Positions 8,194-17,278 of a stretch of 64,000 nucleotides of DNA are shown here, one piece after another (position 1 is the first letter of the stretch; each line of letters begins with the position of its first letter). Made by a program: the position numbers and the translations under genes. The notes beneath the pieces were generated by a model that had not been told where the DNA came from, did no database searches, and saw only the letters and a program-made list of their open reading frames with translations. Source of the stretch: Kiritimatiellia bacterium (lineage in GTDB: Bacteria > Verrucomicrobiota > Kiritimatiellia > CAIVKH01); contig JANWZO010000008.1 in NCBI GenBank assembly GCA_025054615.1, forward strand, positions 1 to 64,000. Direction: 5' to 3'.

Positions 8194-9878
8194 GGGGGCT
8201 GTCCTGACTTCAATTCGTCGTATCGCCGACGGCCCACGGCCAGTTCGGCTGGCAATGGAGCGTCCTCGTCCAGATCCAGGCACTTCAGGGAGCCATTGAC
8301 CAGTTGATATCGAAAGCCGGATTCCGGACACCGCCACAGTCCATCCTCCGAGGGCCGGGTCATAGGATGGCCGTGGCGGCTGATCCAGCCCTTGGGGCGC
8401 GCAGGGTTGCCGGCCACGAGCGTGTAATCGGGGACATCGCGTGTGACCACCGCGCCGGCTGCGACGAATGCGTAGCGTCCGATGGTGACGCCGCAGACAA
8501 TCGTGGCGTTCGCGCCAATCGTGCAACCGCGCCGCAGGATCGTGGTTTCATAGAGGTCATGACGGTTGATTTGCGCGCGAGGGTTTTTCACGTTCGTCAG
8601 AACGCAGGAAGGCCCCAGAAAGACATCATCTTCGATTACGGTCCCCGTGTAGACGGAAACGTTGTTCTGAATTTTTACGCGGTTCCCGATTCGTGTACCT
8701 CCCGCGATGTTCACATTTTGGCCGATGACGCAGCCTTCCCCAATCACCGCTCCAGACATAATGTGGCTGAAATGCCAGATTTTTGTCCCCGCGCCGATCT
8801 CGGCGCCCTCATCCACAACCGCCGACGGGTGAACAAAATAGGGCTTTGATGCCGTCTGCGACGACTCAAAGGCCCGAGTCTGCGCCAACGTCTTGAGCGA
8901 CTGCTGGCACGCCTCGAGGACGCGCAGAACCCGTAAACCTTCACGGCCGTCCGTGGGCGGGGGAACGCGGGTCGCGACACTATCGAGAAACTGCCTGCAT
9001 TCGATCAGCAAAGGTTCCTCATCCGAGGTCGGAACAACTTCCGCCGCTGCGCGGATGGCGGTCGGGACGCGGTTGATCCATTCCACCCGGTGCGGGTAAA
9101 GGGCGAGTTTATTTTCCGACGTGTCGTCAAATACCGCCATTTTCTCGGAGCCGACCACCACAAGGCGGTGCTCTTTGAACGGGTGCAGCCAGCTTACGAA
9201 AATATGGGCTTGGACTCCGCTGGGAAATTGCAGGAGCGTCATTGTGACATCGTGCACATCCGGATTGAGCCACGCGCCGCCGGACGAAAACACGTGCCGC
9301 GGTTCCTCGCCCAGCAGATTGAGAAGCAGCGAAATGTCGTGAGGTGCAAAACTCCAGAGAATGTTTTCCTCGGTGCGAATTTTTCCGATGTTCAGACGAT
9401 TCGAGTAGACGTATCGCACCTGCCCAAGGTCGCCGCGATTGATCAGCGTTCGCAAGGCCGCGATGGCCGGATGGTAGTTCATGACATGCCCAACCATCAG
9501 AATCCGACCGGCTTTCTCCGCCCGCTCGACCAGATCTTTTCCTTCGTTGGCAGTTAGGGCCATGGGTTTTTCCACGAAAACATCTTTGCCCGCTGCCAGC
9601 GCGTCACGAACCAGATGGTAATGAGTGGCCGCCGGGGTGGAGATCACAACCGCACGGATGCGAGGGTCATCCAAAAGCATTTTGGGATCGGAGGTGGCTG
9701 TGACGCCGGCATACCGGGGAGCTGCCTCTTGCAAGCGTTCTGGATTCGTGTCGGAGATGGCCACTAATGCGCCCAAGCGGTGGAAGACCCTCGCCAAGTT
9801 CTGGCCCCAGGTCCCGATGCCGATCACGGCGACCGAAGCGATGTCGAGTTGGTGTTTGTTGGCTGATGAATCCGACAT
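8181..9878 (-). CDS. Gfo/Idh/MocA dehydrogenase fused to hexapeptide N-acetyltransferase (WbpB-WbpD-like)
   Basis: Two enzymes in one 565-residue chain. Residues 1-350 are a Gfo/Idh/MocA NAD-dependent oxidoreductase: Rossmann VAVIGIGTWGQN, the EKP motif in VFVEKPMALT, then FAPHDISLLLNL. Residues 355-500 are a left-handed beta-helix acyltransferase with hexapeptide repeats (VHPSAVVDEGAEIGAGTKIW onward, ending VAGNPARPKGW), followed by a WbpD-type tail with a CPESGFRY element. In the Pseudomonas Wbp and Bordetella Wlb pathways separate proteins oxidise C3 of UDP-GlcNAcA and acetylate the 3-amino group, with a DegT aminotransferase acting between them. That aminotransferase is the next gene here (13-base overlap). 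The UDP-GlcNAc 6-dehydrogenase (WbpA) is not in the window. The ATG at 9878 is preferred over an upstream TTG at 9929 because the Rossmann motif follows at normal distance. Confidence 0.88.
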   Translation of the reverse strand: MSDSSANKHQLDIASVAVIGIGTWGQNLARVFHRLGALVAISDTNPERLQEAAPRYAGVTATSDPKMLLDDPRIRAVVISTPAATHYHLVRDALAAGKDVFVEKPMALTANEGKDLVERAEKAGRILMVGHVMNYHPAIAALRTLINRGDLGQVRYVYSNRLNIGKIRTEENILWSFAPHDISLLLNLLGEEPRHVFSSGGAWLNPDVHDVTMTLLQFPSGVQAHIFVSWLHPFKEHRLVVVGSEKMAVFDDTSENKLALYPHRVEWINRVPTAIRAAAEVVPTSDEEPLLIECRQFLDSVATRVPPPTDGREGLRVLRVLEACQQSLKTLAQTRAFESSQTASKPYFVHPSAVVDEGAEIGAGTKIWHFSHIMSGAVIGEGCVIGQNVNIAGGTRIGNRVKIQNNVSVYTGTVIEDDVFLGPSCVLTNVKNPRAQINRHDLYETTILRRGCTIGANATIVCGVTIGRYAFVAAGAVVTRDVPDYTLVAGNPARPKGWISRHGHPMTRPSEDGLWRCPESGFRYQLVNGSLKCLDLDEDAPLPAELAVGRRRYDELKSGQPPCTC

Positions 9879-9951
9879 GCGGTTTGGACAGCAAAGGAAC
9901 AATCTGATGGTTTGAATCCCGGTCGTCAATCCCCACTCGGTTACCGAAAAA

Positions 9952-9981
9952 AAAGAGCGGGCTTCTGAGAGCCCGCTCTTT
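9952..9981 (-). terminator. Rho-independent terminator, likely bidirectional
   Basis: Perfect 12-bp stem (AAAGAGCGGGCT paired with AGCCCGCTCTTT) around a 6-base loop, with A and T tracts on both sides. It sits 23 bases after the stop of the redoxin gene on the minus strand and separates that unit from the sugar genes. Confidence 0.9.
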
Positions 9982-10004
9982 TTACATCTCCGGATACTTC
10001 GACG

Positions 10005-10607
10005 TTACTTGTATTTTACGCTGCACCCGTAAGGTTGGGTTTGCGGTGTGCCCACCGGCCGTCCGGCCGCGAGGTCAGCGAGAGCTTCTCGGACGTAATT
10101 TTTTGCCTTTGGCACGTCGTCCGGGTCAGTCGACCGAATGCTGTCAATCGCCCCTTGGTAAACTAAAACGCCCTCGGCGTTGACGATATACATGTGCGGC
10201 GTCGTCTTCGCGCCGTAAAGACGGCCCACCGTGCCCTCCTCATCAAGAAGGATGGCCGTTGCGGCACCCTGCTTCTCCTCGTTAATTTTCTGCCATTCCT
10301 CCAGCGAGTAATGACCCTGTTTGCCGGGCGCGGAGGAACAAATGGATAGCCAAATGACTCCATTTGCCGTGGCTTCCCGTTGCAGCGCCTGCATATGCCC
10401 TTTGTCGTAGTGTTTTTGAACAAAGGGGCAGCCATGGTTGATCCACTCCAATACGACCGTTTTGCCCCGATAGTCGGACAATGCGTGCTCATTGCCGAAG
10501 ATGTCCCTCAATCGGAAGTCGGGCGCCGGATCACCATTCCTAACCTGCGCGCCTGCGATCGTTATCGATAGAGCCAGAACGAGCGCGGACACGATCATCG
10601 ATTTCAT
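10005..10607 (-). CDS. Exported thioredoxin-fold redoxin (AhpC/TSA-like)
   Basis: 200 residues with a signal peptide (MKSMIVSALVLALSITIAGA). The mature part has the AhpC/TSA-redoxin pattern: GDPAPDFRLRDIFGNEHALSDYRGKTVVLEW, shown here by its parts PAPDFRL and YRGKTVVLEW. Instead of a CxxC pair it has a single cysteine in NHGCPFVQKHY; a second cysteine sits near the C terminus in YGCSVKY, as in a known group of periplasmic redoxins where it may be the resolving cysteine. A good Shine-Dalgarno (GGAGG, 10 bases before the ATG) supports the start. The DsbD-type gene lies 59 bases upstream on the same strand and could supply it with electrons. It ends at a strong terminator. The exact substrate (peroxide or protein disulfide) cannot be told from the sequence. 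Confidence 0.85.
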   Translation of the reverse strand: MKSMIVSALVLALSITIAGAQVRNGDPAPDFRLRDIFGNEHALSDYRGKTVVLEWINHGCPFVQKHYDKGHMQALQREATANGVIWLSICSSAPGKQGHYSLEEWQKINEEKQGAATAILLDEEGTVGRLYGAKTTPHMYIVNAEGVLVYQGAIDSIRSTDPDDVPKAKNYVREALADLAAGRPVGTPQTQPYGCSVKYK

Positions 10608-10666
10608 TTGCGATCAACCTCCGTGGATAGTAATTGTATCATTTGACCAAGAACATATCGCATCGT

Positions 10667-12775
10667 TCAACGATTTCCAGCTATCGCATCCAGAACGACT
10701 CGAGGCGTGAGAATTTCTGGAAGAATGATGGGTTTCGAGTCGGCGCCCAGCGGGTAATAGACATACAAGGGCACCCCGCTTCGGCCAAACTCTTCAAGGG
10801 CCCTAGTAATCACATCGTTTCGATCCGTCCAGTCGGCCACCAGCAGGGCAACGTCCATTTCGCGGAAGCGCGCAAGCACCTCGGGCCGCCTCAATGCTAC
10901 CTGTTTGTTCACTTGGCAGGTGAGGCACCATGCCGCTGTGAAATCAATAAAGACTGGGCGTCCCTCGCGCCTCAACTGCGCGAGTCGTTCGGGGGAGAAC
11001 GGTTCCCACTCGGACGCTCTGTGTGCCGGTTTCTCAGGAGCGACCTCATATCCTATAGATTGGAATGCATGAATAAGTGCGCTTGCGGCCAGAAGCATCG
11101 CAACAGCCCGCGCCCCAAGTCGAGTCCATCGTTGTCGATGGAGCGCGCCCCATCGACCCGCGATCCACATTGAGAGGGCTAGTATCAGAAAGAGGCTCGC
11201 CGCCCGTATAACCGCCGCTGCGCCGGCCTGAAGGCTCAGGACCCACACGAGCCACACGACGGTGGCCATCATCAGGAACCCCATTGCCTGTTTGAGCGAC
11301 TCCATCCACGGCCCGGGCTTCGGAATTCGGCGGACGATGCCCGGCGAGGCGGATAGCGCAACATAAGGTGCGGCCATACCAAGTCCCAGCGCCGTAAAAA
11401 TGGCAAGAGCGGATGCGGGAGGCTGAGTCAGCGCGTAGCCGAGCGCAGCCCCCATGAAGGGGGCCGTGCAGGGTGTCGCGACAATCGTGGCGAGCAGCCC
11501 GCTGAAAAACGACCCTGCATATCCGCTCTTGGACTGCAGTTCCTGGCCCACGGTGGTCAATGAGAGACCGAATTCGAACACGCCAAACAAACTGAGCCCG
11601 AGACAAAAGAAAAGCGCAGCAAGCCCCAGCACGATTCTCGGCGACTGCAACTGGAATCCCCAGCCGATCTCCTCACCGCCCGCTCGAAGTGCGATCAGCA
11701 GCCCGGCAAGAATCCAAAAGCAGACGAGCACTCCCGCTGCGAAAACCAATCCGTGCAAGACCATCCGTCGACGTGACCACCCTGACTGCGAGACGAAGCC
11801 GAGCAGTTTGAGCGAGATCACCGGAAATACGCAGGGCATAAGATTTAGGATCAGTCCGCCGACGAATGCCGCCATCATCGATGCACCAAGCGTGGATGGG
11901 AACTTCAGCCCGTCCGCGCTTGGAGGTATTTGCCCGATTCTCGCCTCCCGCTTGAGGTCGGTCTTAACCGGGATGGCGCGATGAGTGGGATCTGCCGTCC
12001 ATGCGCTTTCCGCGACCAAAATGCCTTCCAGCTCAGCGGGAGGGCGTTCTGACTGAGTTTGAATCGGAATTCGCAGGATGTGTTTTGTCCCATCCCGGAT
12101 AAAGATCTGGTCGGCGGCATGCACGATCAGATCGTCTCGGAAAGGAAAGAATTGGGCGCCGGAAACAGTCCGAGTCGGGTGTTCAAAGACAAGTTCGATC
12201 GAGTCATTGAGCAGTCGGGCCTCGACGCGCCAATCGGGTGCTTCGCGGGGAAGCGCCTCTCGGGCGGCCCTGAACAGCCGCTCGTGGCGGGGGTTGGGCG
12301 ACGGATCTTCGCCCACTTCGACGGTCAGCGAAAGGTCAGCCCTGCCGGGAAGGCAGATTTCCTTGCACATCAACCATTCCGCGCGAGCCCGAAAGATATA
12401 GGAGGTGGATTCCAAGTTCGGGGGCGTTCGAATTTCCACGAGGAGGAGGACCTCTCGCTCATATCCATAACTGGCGAGGGGAGGCGTAAGGATTCGCGAT
12501 GGAAGCGGCCACTGGATTTCGCCGGCAGCAAAACCTGGCGGCAGACTCCATTTGATCTTGGTGGCTAGCCCCGAATCACCTGGGTTTCGCCAGTACGAAT
12601 GCCATCCTTCATCGTGTCGGAGGAGCAGGCCGACCCAAAAGGGCTTTCCAGGTTGGATAGAGACCGGTTCGGCAATCAATTCGGCTTCTACGTGCCTGTC
12701 TCGGATGGGCTCGCTCCATCCTAGGACTGCAAAGCTCATCCATATCGCGAAAAGCTTTAGTGGGATCGATTGCAT
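10667..12775 (-). CDS. dsbD: DsbD/ScsB-family thiol:disulfide interchange protein
   Basis: 702 residues with a cleavable signal sequence, a periplasmic N-terminal DsbD-like domain (about 25-280, with a CKEICLP cysteine pair), a multi-span membrane domain (about 300-580) and a C-terminal thioredoxin domain with WCLTCQ (C617, C620). The two membrane cysteines needed for electron relay are visible in LNLMPCVFPVISLKLLG and ATPCTAPFMG. The protein moves electrons from cytoplasmic thioredoxin across the inner membrane to periplasmic partners. The long N-terminal domain with GYEREVLLLVEI is closer to the ScsB type than to E. coli DsbD. It lies between the farnesyl diphosphate synthase gene (53 bases upstream) and the periplasmic redoxin gene (59 bases downstream), all on the minus strand, and the redoxin is the obvious local client. 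Confidence 0.9.
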   Translation of the reverse strand: MQSIPLKLFAIWMSFAVLGWSEPIRDRHVEAELIAEPVSIQPGKPFWVGLLLRHDEGWHSYWRNPGDSGLATKIKWSLPPGFAAGEIQWPLPSRILTPPLASYGYEREVLLLVEIRTPPNLESTSYIFRARAEWLMCKEICLPGRADLSLTVEVGEDPSPNPRHERLFRAAREALPREAPDWRVEARLLNDSIELVFEHPTRTVSGAQFFPFRDDLIVHAADQIFIRDGTKHILRIPIQTQSERPPAELEGILVAESAWTADPTHRAIPVKTDLKREARIGQIPPSADGLKFPSTLGASMMAAFVGGLILNLMPCVFPVISLKLLGFVSQSGWSRRRMVLHGLVFAAGVLVCFWILAGLLIALRAGGEEIGWGFQLQSPRIVLGLAALFFCLGLSLFGVFEFGLSLTTVGQELQSKSGYAGSFFSGLLATIVATPCTAPFMGAALGYALTQPPASALAIFTALGLGMAAPYVALSASPGIVRRIPKPGPWMESLKQAMGFLMMATVVWLVWVLSLQAGAAAVIRAASLFLILALSMWIAGRWGALHRQRWTRLGARAVAMLLAASALIHAFQSIGYEVAPEKPAHRASEWEPFSPERLAQLRREGRPVFIDFTAAWCLTCQVNKQVALRRPEVLARFREMDVALLVADWTDRNDVITRALEEFGRSGVPLYVYYPLGADSKPIILPEILTPRVVLDAIAGNR

Positions 12776-12827
12776 GTGCGAACATTTAGACGAAGGCCGA
12801 CTCGAAGGCGCTCAAATATCCTCATCT

Positions 12828-13712
12828 TCAAGATTTGCGCGACACTGCGAAGTCTGCGAGCGCCTCTAGGGAGTAGACCGGTCCGGGCAATTCGGATAAT
12901 TGCGCCTTCGCCTCCTCGACATAGTGCAGGGCCATCGAGCGTGCTTTTTCAATCCCGTAAACCGACACATAGGTCAGTTTGCCCCGTGCGGCGTCAGTGC
13001 CCGTCTTTTTGCCCAACGCCGACTCATCGGATGTCGCGTTCAGGATGTCGTCGGTAATTTGAAAGGCCAGACCCAGCCGCTCTCCAAACAGGCCGAGCGA
13101 ATCGACCCATTCTGTCGATGCTCCGGCGGTGATCGCGCCGATTCGGCATGACGCCTTAATGAGGTCGGCCGTTTTGTGCATGTGGATAAATTCCAACTTC
13201 AGTGGATCGGGTGGCGAGCCTTCTGCCTCGATATCCTCCACTTGGCCGCCGATCACGCCCTGGCTGCCCGCAGCGCGAGCCAGTTCTCGAACTAGGGCGA
13301 GTGGATCGTGAGGCGCGGGCGCGGGACAGTCTGCAAGCCATTCAAAGGCCATCGTCAAAAGGGCATCGCCAGCGAGAATAGCCACCGCTTCGCCGAATTG
13401 GATATGGCAAGTAGGACGCCCCCGACGGAGGTCGTCGTCGTCCATTGCCGGCAGGTCGTCGTGGATCAGCGTATACGTGTGTAGCAGCTCGATCGCCGCC
13501 GCGGGCCGAAGCGCTGCCTCAGCATCGCCGCCGCAGGCTTCCGCCGCCGCCATGCACAGAATCGGGCGCAGTCGTTTCGCTCCGCCGAATACGCTGTATC
13601 GCATCGCTTCATGGATGCGCGTAGGACGCGTTTGCGGGGGAGGGAGAGCCCGGTCCAGATAGTCGTCAACGCGGGCCTTGAGGTTTGACAGATAAGTCGT
13701 CAGGTCAAACAT
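12828..13712 (-). CDS. ispA: Farnesyl/geranylgeranyl diphosphate synthase (polyprenyl synthetase)
   Basis: 294 residues, the usual length for short-chain trans-prenyltransferases. The first aspartate-rich motif is DDLPAMDDDDLRRGRPT (from residue 85), and the substrate-binding FGGAKRLRP segment is present at 42-50. The second aspartate-rich motif reads DDILN (221-225), with asparagine in place of the third aspartate of the usual DDxxD. HKTADLI and GKKTGTDAARGK are also typical. It condenses IPP with DMAPP or GPP to supply precursors for undecaprenyl phosphate, quinones and similar lipids. The DDLPAMDD form suggests a type II (IspA-like) farnesyl diphosphate synthase, though product length is not certain from sequence. 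It may be co-transcribed with the downstream dsbD gene. Confidence 0.92.
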   Translation of the reverse strand: MFDLTTYLSNLKARVDDYLDRALPPPQTRPTRIHEAMRYSVFGGAKRLRPILCMAAAEACGGDAEAALRPAAAIELLHTYTLIHDDLPAMDDDDLRRGRPTCHIQFGEAVAILAGDALLTMAFEWLADCPAPAPHDPLALVRELARAAGSQGVIGGQVEDIEAEGSPPDPLKLEFIHMHKTADLIKASCRIGAITAGASTEWVDSLGLFGERLGLAFQITDDILNATSDESALGKKTGTDAARGKLTYVSVYGIEKARSMALHYVEEAKAQLSELPGPVYSLEALADFAVSRKS

Positions 13713-13770
13713 GGATGTACGCTAGCTTTCAGAGTGGCTCCGCTCAACCATCTTCTCCCCGAATAAATAG

Positions 13771-14115
13771 AGAGCCATTGCAAGTGGTGAATTCGGCGGC
13801 CCCTTGGATCAATTTACGGGTTCAGCGGTTACGACTGGGGGATTTGCGTACGGCTGCGAGCCGAGCACACATCGCTTCGAACACGCGTAAGTCTTGCGAG
13901 CCGGATCCATGGTGCTGGCGGTGGCGGGCGAAGGCGGTCGAAACGCCCTATGTCTAGCCAGGCTTGGGATCGCGGTGACGATCGTCGAACTTATTGAGGC
14001 GGACTCGGCGCACCGGATCTTGGAGGATCGGTTCGCTGTCTTAAACCTGGGCATCCATGCAGATTCACAGAAATGGGAAGTAGGCGATCGTTTTCACGGG
14101 GCCGCCGCCCGTTGA
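13771..14115 (+). pseudogene. Decayed TehB-like SAM-dependent methyltransferase
   Basis: This otherwise empty stretch holds, in one frame, two pieces of a class I SAM methyltransferase split by an in-frame TAA at 13888-13890. The first piece contains FAYGCEPSTHRFEHA, matching the FxYGTEPNxFLxEHA entry motif of TehB-like methyltransferases. Directly after the stop comes LRAGSMVLAVAGEGGRNALC followed by LARLGIAVTIVE, which is the SAM-binding motif I region (VLxLAxGEGRNAxxLARxGxxVTxVD). Nothing recognisable follows GVxxxxxDL-type positions, so most of the gene is lost and the remaining reading frame stops at 14115. No start codon or ribosome site is visible. The order and spacing of the motifs make chance unlikely, but I cannot confirm it without an alignment. 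Confidence 0.6.
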
Positions 14116-14176
14116 AGTTTAGGAGACCCACCGAGTCGTACCCTGCCTACTTCATGACCTGTCGGTGGCGGGAAAG

Positions 14177-14998
14177 TCAGCGTTTCGGAAAGATCAATTC
14201 GAGTTCATACAGGACTGACCAGCGTTTTCCCGTGACAAACAGGCGGCGGGTTGCCTCGTTGTATGCAATTCCATTCAGAACATTTTCGCGTGATAAACGC
14301 GATTCTTCAGGCAGCAACGGAGAAAAATCTAGCCAGCCCAGAACCTGCCCTGTCGCGGGGTCGATCCTCGCGACACGAGATTCTCCCCAGACATTAGCGA
14401 AGATCTCAGGTCCGACGGCTTCTAATTCGTTCAATCTTCGCAAGGGCGAATCGCCATCACGGACGATGACGGACCCGAGAGACTTCATCGTCTGGGGGTC
14501 GTAGAACCTCAGCACTTCAGAGCCGTCGCTAGCCACCAGGCGGTTGCTCCAGACCGTCAGGCCCCATCCCTCACCGTCCCATGGATACGAGCCCAAAGTT
14601 TCGAAGGTCTCTGCATTGTAGACAAACATCATCTTTTCGCGCCACGTCAGTTGGAAAATGCGGTTGGACCAGAGCGCGATGCCCTCGCCAAAAAATACCG
14701 ATGGGAGGTTGCGCCGACGAATGACGGCGCCGGTGTCCAAATCGACTTCTCTGAGGGAAGATTCCCCATACAGTCCAGTGCTTTCGATCAAACGTCCGTT
14801 CCAGAACAACAATCCTTGGGTAAAGGCCGTCGGGTCATGGGGCAGTGTCCGCAGAATTCGAAACTCGAGCGCAGCGGTTTTCTCACGCTGCTCGGCGAAT
14901 GCGCCGGACAGAGCCAAACTGGCAACTGCGATTACCGTCAGCCTTAGAAGACACCAAGGGAGGCTGCGACGCCGATAATGGACTCTAGATTGGTGCAT
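14177..14998 (-). CDS. Glutaminyl-peptide cyclotransferase (glutamine cyclotransferase family)
   Basis: 273 residues with an N-terminal signal sequence (hydrophobic CLLRLTVIAVASLALSGAFA). The mature part has the bacterial/plant-type glutamine cyclotransferase pattern: LPHDPTAFTQGLLFWNGRLI, STGLYGESSLREV, EGWGLTVWSNRLVASDGS, LNELEAVGPEIFANVW and a final LNGIAYNEATRRLFVTGKRW. These enzymes convert N-terminal glutamine to pyroglutamate and fold as a five-bladed beta-propeller. The signal sequence places it in the periplasm. The ATG at 14998 is 8 bases after the stop of the upstream DUF255 gene, so the two are likely co-transcribed; an upstream in-frame ATG at 15103 would overlap that gene and would lose the signal peptide. 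Confidence 0.87.
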   Translation of the reverse strand: MHQSRVHYRRRSLPWCLLRLTVIAVASLALSGAFAEQREKTAALEFRILRTLPHDPTAFTQGLLFWNGRLIESTGLYGESSLREVDLDTGAVIRRRNLPSVFFGEGIALWSNRIFQLTWREKMMFVYNAETFETLGSYPWDGEGWGLTVWSNRLVASDGSEVLRFYDPQTMKSLGSVIVRDGDSPLRRLNELEAVGPEIFANVWGESRVARIDPATGQVLGWLDFSPLLPEESRLSRENVLNGIAYNEATRRLFVTGKRWSVLYELELIFPKR

Positions 14999-15005
14999 GT
15001 GAAGT

Positions 15006-17159
15006 TCAGGGCGTGACCGCAACGCTGACGGGAAATTCGATTTGGCGTTCGGGCAGGCATTCCGTCGAATTGCAGGGCCGGAAGTACAGCCGGATAACGC
15101 CATGAACCTCGAGACCCGCTGGATCCTGTGGCATTCGCAATCGAACCGTGGACGAATCCATGCTCACCAAATCGAAGGGAGGCCCGGTCTCCACTCGGAA
15201 CGGGGCGCCGCCTTCATACGGTTGCAAGGTCCAACCGGCTGGCACGTCCGCCTCGACCGCCAGCGCCACCACGCCTCCGGGCGCCGCCGACCGCGCCAGC
15301 GGTCGCACCTTCCAGCTCACGGCTTCGTTCGCTGCGTTGCGATAGAGAAACAGCGCCGCGTGGAGGACCGAGGCGCTCGCGGACGGGGCTCGGGCTGCGA
15401 GCGGATGCGCGGCAGCGAGCGCACGTTCTGCCGCGCGCCGAAACTCAGCGCCGCCTCCGCGCTCTGCGAGAATGGCCCAGACGCGAATGGCCAATCCCAC
15501 GGGAGAGGGCTGAGATTGATCCATGACGTCTGGAATTTTGACAGGCAGGGTTTCATGCCGCGGTCCCACCGACCACGGCATTCCGGTCAACGGGTCTGCG
15601 AAATGGTCGATCATATGCCGTCCAAGCCGCTCGGCGGCCTCAAGCCATGAAGCGTCTCGCGTCGCCTCATTCAGGCAGAGAAGCGACCATGTTAGGGCCG
15701 CATAGTCCTCAAGAAATGCCGGGACATGGCTGCGGTTACCCTGACGGATTCTCATGAGTTCGCCGTCAACGACGCTGCGCTGAAGAAGGGATCGTGCGGC
15801 AGCCTCTGCAGCCGCGAGATAGCGCCGGTCTGCGAAAACCTGCGCCGCGGAAGCTAACGCGGCAATCGCGAGCCCGTTCCAAGAGGTGATGATTTTATCG
15901 TCGCATGCGGGGCGCACTCGCGCCTTTCGCGCCTCTTTCAAAACCGCACGGCACCTGGTCATTCGGCTGCGTTCAGGTTCATCGACGAAGGAGGTTAGAT
16001 GCAGAATATTTAGTCCGGTCGGGTGTCCCGTGGCCTCCTCGAAGTAATTTCCACCGATCCGAACATTATAGAGCCGGCAAAAGTCGGCCGCATCCGTCCC
16101 TAAAAGGCGGACGATTTCCTCATGGGACCAGACGTAATACTTGCCTTCTTCGCCATCGCTGTCCGCGTCCAACGATGAGTAAAAGCCGCCCTCGCGATCC
16201 GTCATTTCCTCGAGCAGCCAGTCCAGCGTCTCGCGGGCTGCGGCTTCGTACTCCGCCCGGCGCCTGGGATCGGATGAGCGGGCCGCCGCGAGCGAATACG
16301 CGCGAGCGAGTTGCGCGTTGTCGTACAGCATTTTTTCGAAATGCGGCAAAAGCCAGCGCTCATCGGTCGAATAGCGGTGAAAACCGCCGCCGATGTGGTC
16401 GCGGATCCCGCCGAGCGCCATCGCATCCAGAGTGCGAAAGGCATAGGCGTCCAGATCGGATTCGGACCGCGCAGTAGGACTGTCGAGAATCAGCCCTAGC
16501 GCCGTGTGGGGCGGGAATTTCGGCGCGCCCGCGGGGCCGCCGTGCTCGCGGTCTTCATGGTCGAGCCAATCCTGGCGAGCGCGGCGGAACAAGCTGTCCC
16601 ACATGTGTGGCGCGTACACCTCCGGTGCAGGGCGCGATGCGGCAGCCTTCATAGCCGAAATGATCTGCCGCGCCTGCTCCTCGATATCCGCGCGGCGGGT
16701 TCGCCAGATTTCGGCGAGCCGCAACAGGAGCGTTTTGAAACCGATCCGGCCCCATCGGTCCTCCGGCGGGAAATAGGTGCCGGCATACCAGGGTCGACCG
16801 TCCGGCAGCAGCCAGACTGAGTTGGGCCAACCTCCACGGCCCGTCATGATTTGAGTCACCAGCATATAAAATTCATCGAGGTCCGGCCGCTCCTCGCGAT
16901 CGACTTTCACCGAAACAAAATGCCGGTTGAGGATTTCCGCAATTTCGGGATTCTCGAAGGACTCACGCTCCATGACGTGACACCAATGGCACGCCGAGTA
17001 GCCGATGGACAGAAAGATGGGTTTATCCTCAAGCTTCGCGCGATTTAGGGCTTCCTCGCCCCAGGGGTACCAATCCACCGGATTTGTCGCATGCTGCCGA
17101 AGGTAAGGGCTCGTTTCGTGAATCAAGCGGTTGGAATGAGGGCGGTGCTCGTCGGCCAT
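15006..17159 (-). CDS. Thioredoxin-domain DUF255 / spermatogenesis-associated protein 20 family (YyaL-like)
   Basis: 717 residues. It starts with [22 protein letters not shown] and the redox motif SACHWCHVM (about residues 54-62), the hallmark of this family, followed by [13 protein letters not shown] and [15 protein letters not shown]. The rest is an alpha/alpha-barrel of the N-acylglucosamine-2-epimerase type ([63 protein letters not shown]). Family members are widespread and poorly characterised; a role in thiol redox or sugar handling is only suggested. There is no signal peptide with the ATG at 17159. A longer ATG at 17306 was rejected because it runs into the divergent glycosyltransferase gene and adds sequence unlike the family. 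Confidence 0.88.
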   Translation of the reverse strand: MADEHRPHSNRLIHETSPYLRQHATNPVDWYPWGEEALNRAKLEDKPIFLSIGYSACHWCHVMERESFENPEIAEILNRHFVSVKVDREERPDLDEFYMLVTQIMTGRGGWPNSVWLLPDGRPWYAGTYFPPEDRWGRIGFKTLLLRLAEIWRTRRADIEEQARQIISAMKAAASRPAPEVYAPHMWDSLFRRARQDWLDHEDREHGGPAGAPKFPPHTALGLILDSPTARSESDLDAYAFRTLDAMALGGIRDHIGGGFHRYSTDERWLLPHFEKMLYDNAQLARAYSLAAARSSDPRRRAEYEAAARETLDWLLEEMTDREGGFYSSLDADSDGEEGKYYVWSHEEIVRLLGTDAADFCRLYNVRIGGNYFEEATGHPTGLNILHLTSFVDEPERSRMTRCRAVLKEARKARVRPACDDKIITSWNGLAIAALASAAQVFADRRYLAAAEAAARSLLQRSVVDGELMRIRQGNRSHVPAFLEDYAALTWSLLCLNEATRDASWLEAAERLGRHMIDHFADPLTGMPWSVGPRHETLPVKIPDVMDQSQPSPVGLAIRVWAILAERGGGAEFRRAAERALAAAHPLAARAPSASASVLHAALFLYRNAANEAVSWKVRPLARSAAPGGVVALAVEADVPAGWTLQPYEGGAPFRVETGPPFDLVSMDSSTVRLRMPQDPAGLEVHGVIRLYFRPCNSTECLPERQIEFPVSVAVTP

Positions 17160-17278
17160 CGTGTGGGTCTCCCGCGCTTTACTTATCGGTTCAGCATAAA
17201 CGAAGGACAGCAGTCCTGCAAACCGCCCGCTTGACGATACTTGTTGGTTCGCGAGACCCTTGCTAGCCTTGCGTGCCC

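Noticed and set aside
17231-17269. TTGACG followed by TAGCCT as a promoter for the glycosyltransferase operon
   Set aside because: Spacing of 27 bases is far from the usual 16-18 and no better -10 is in register.
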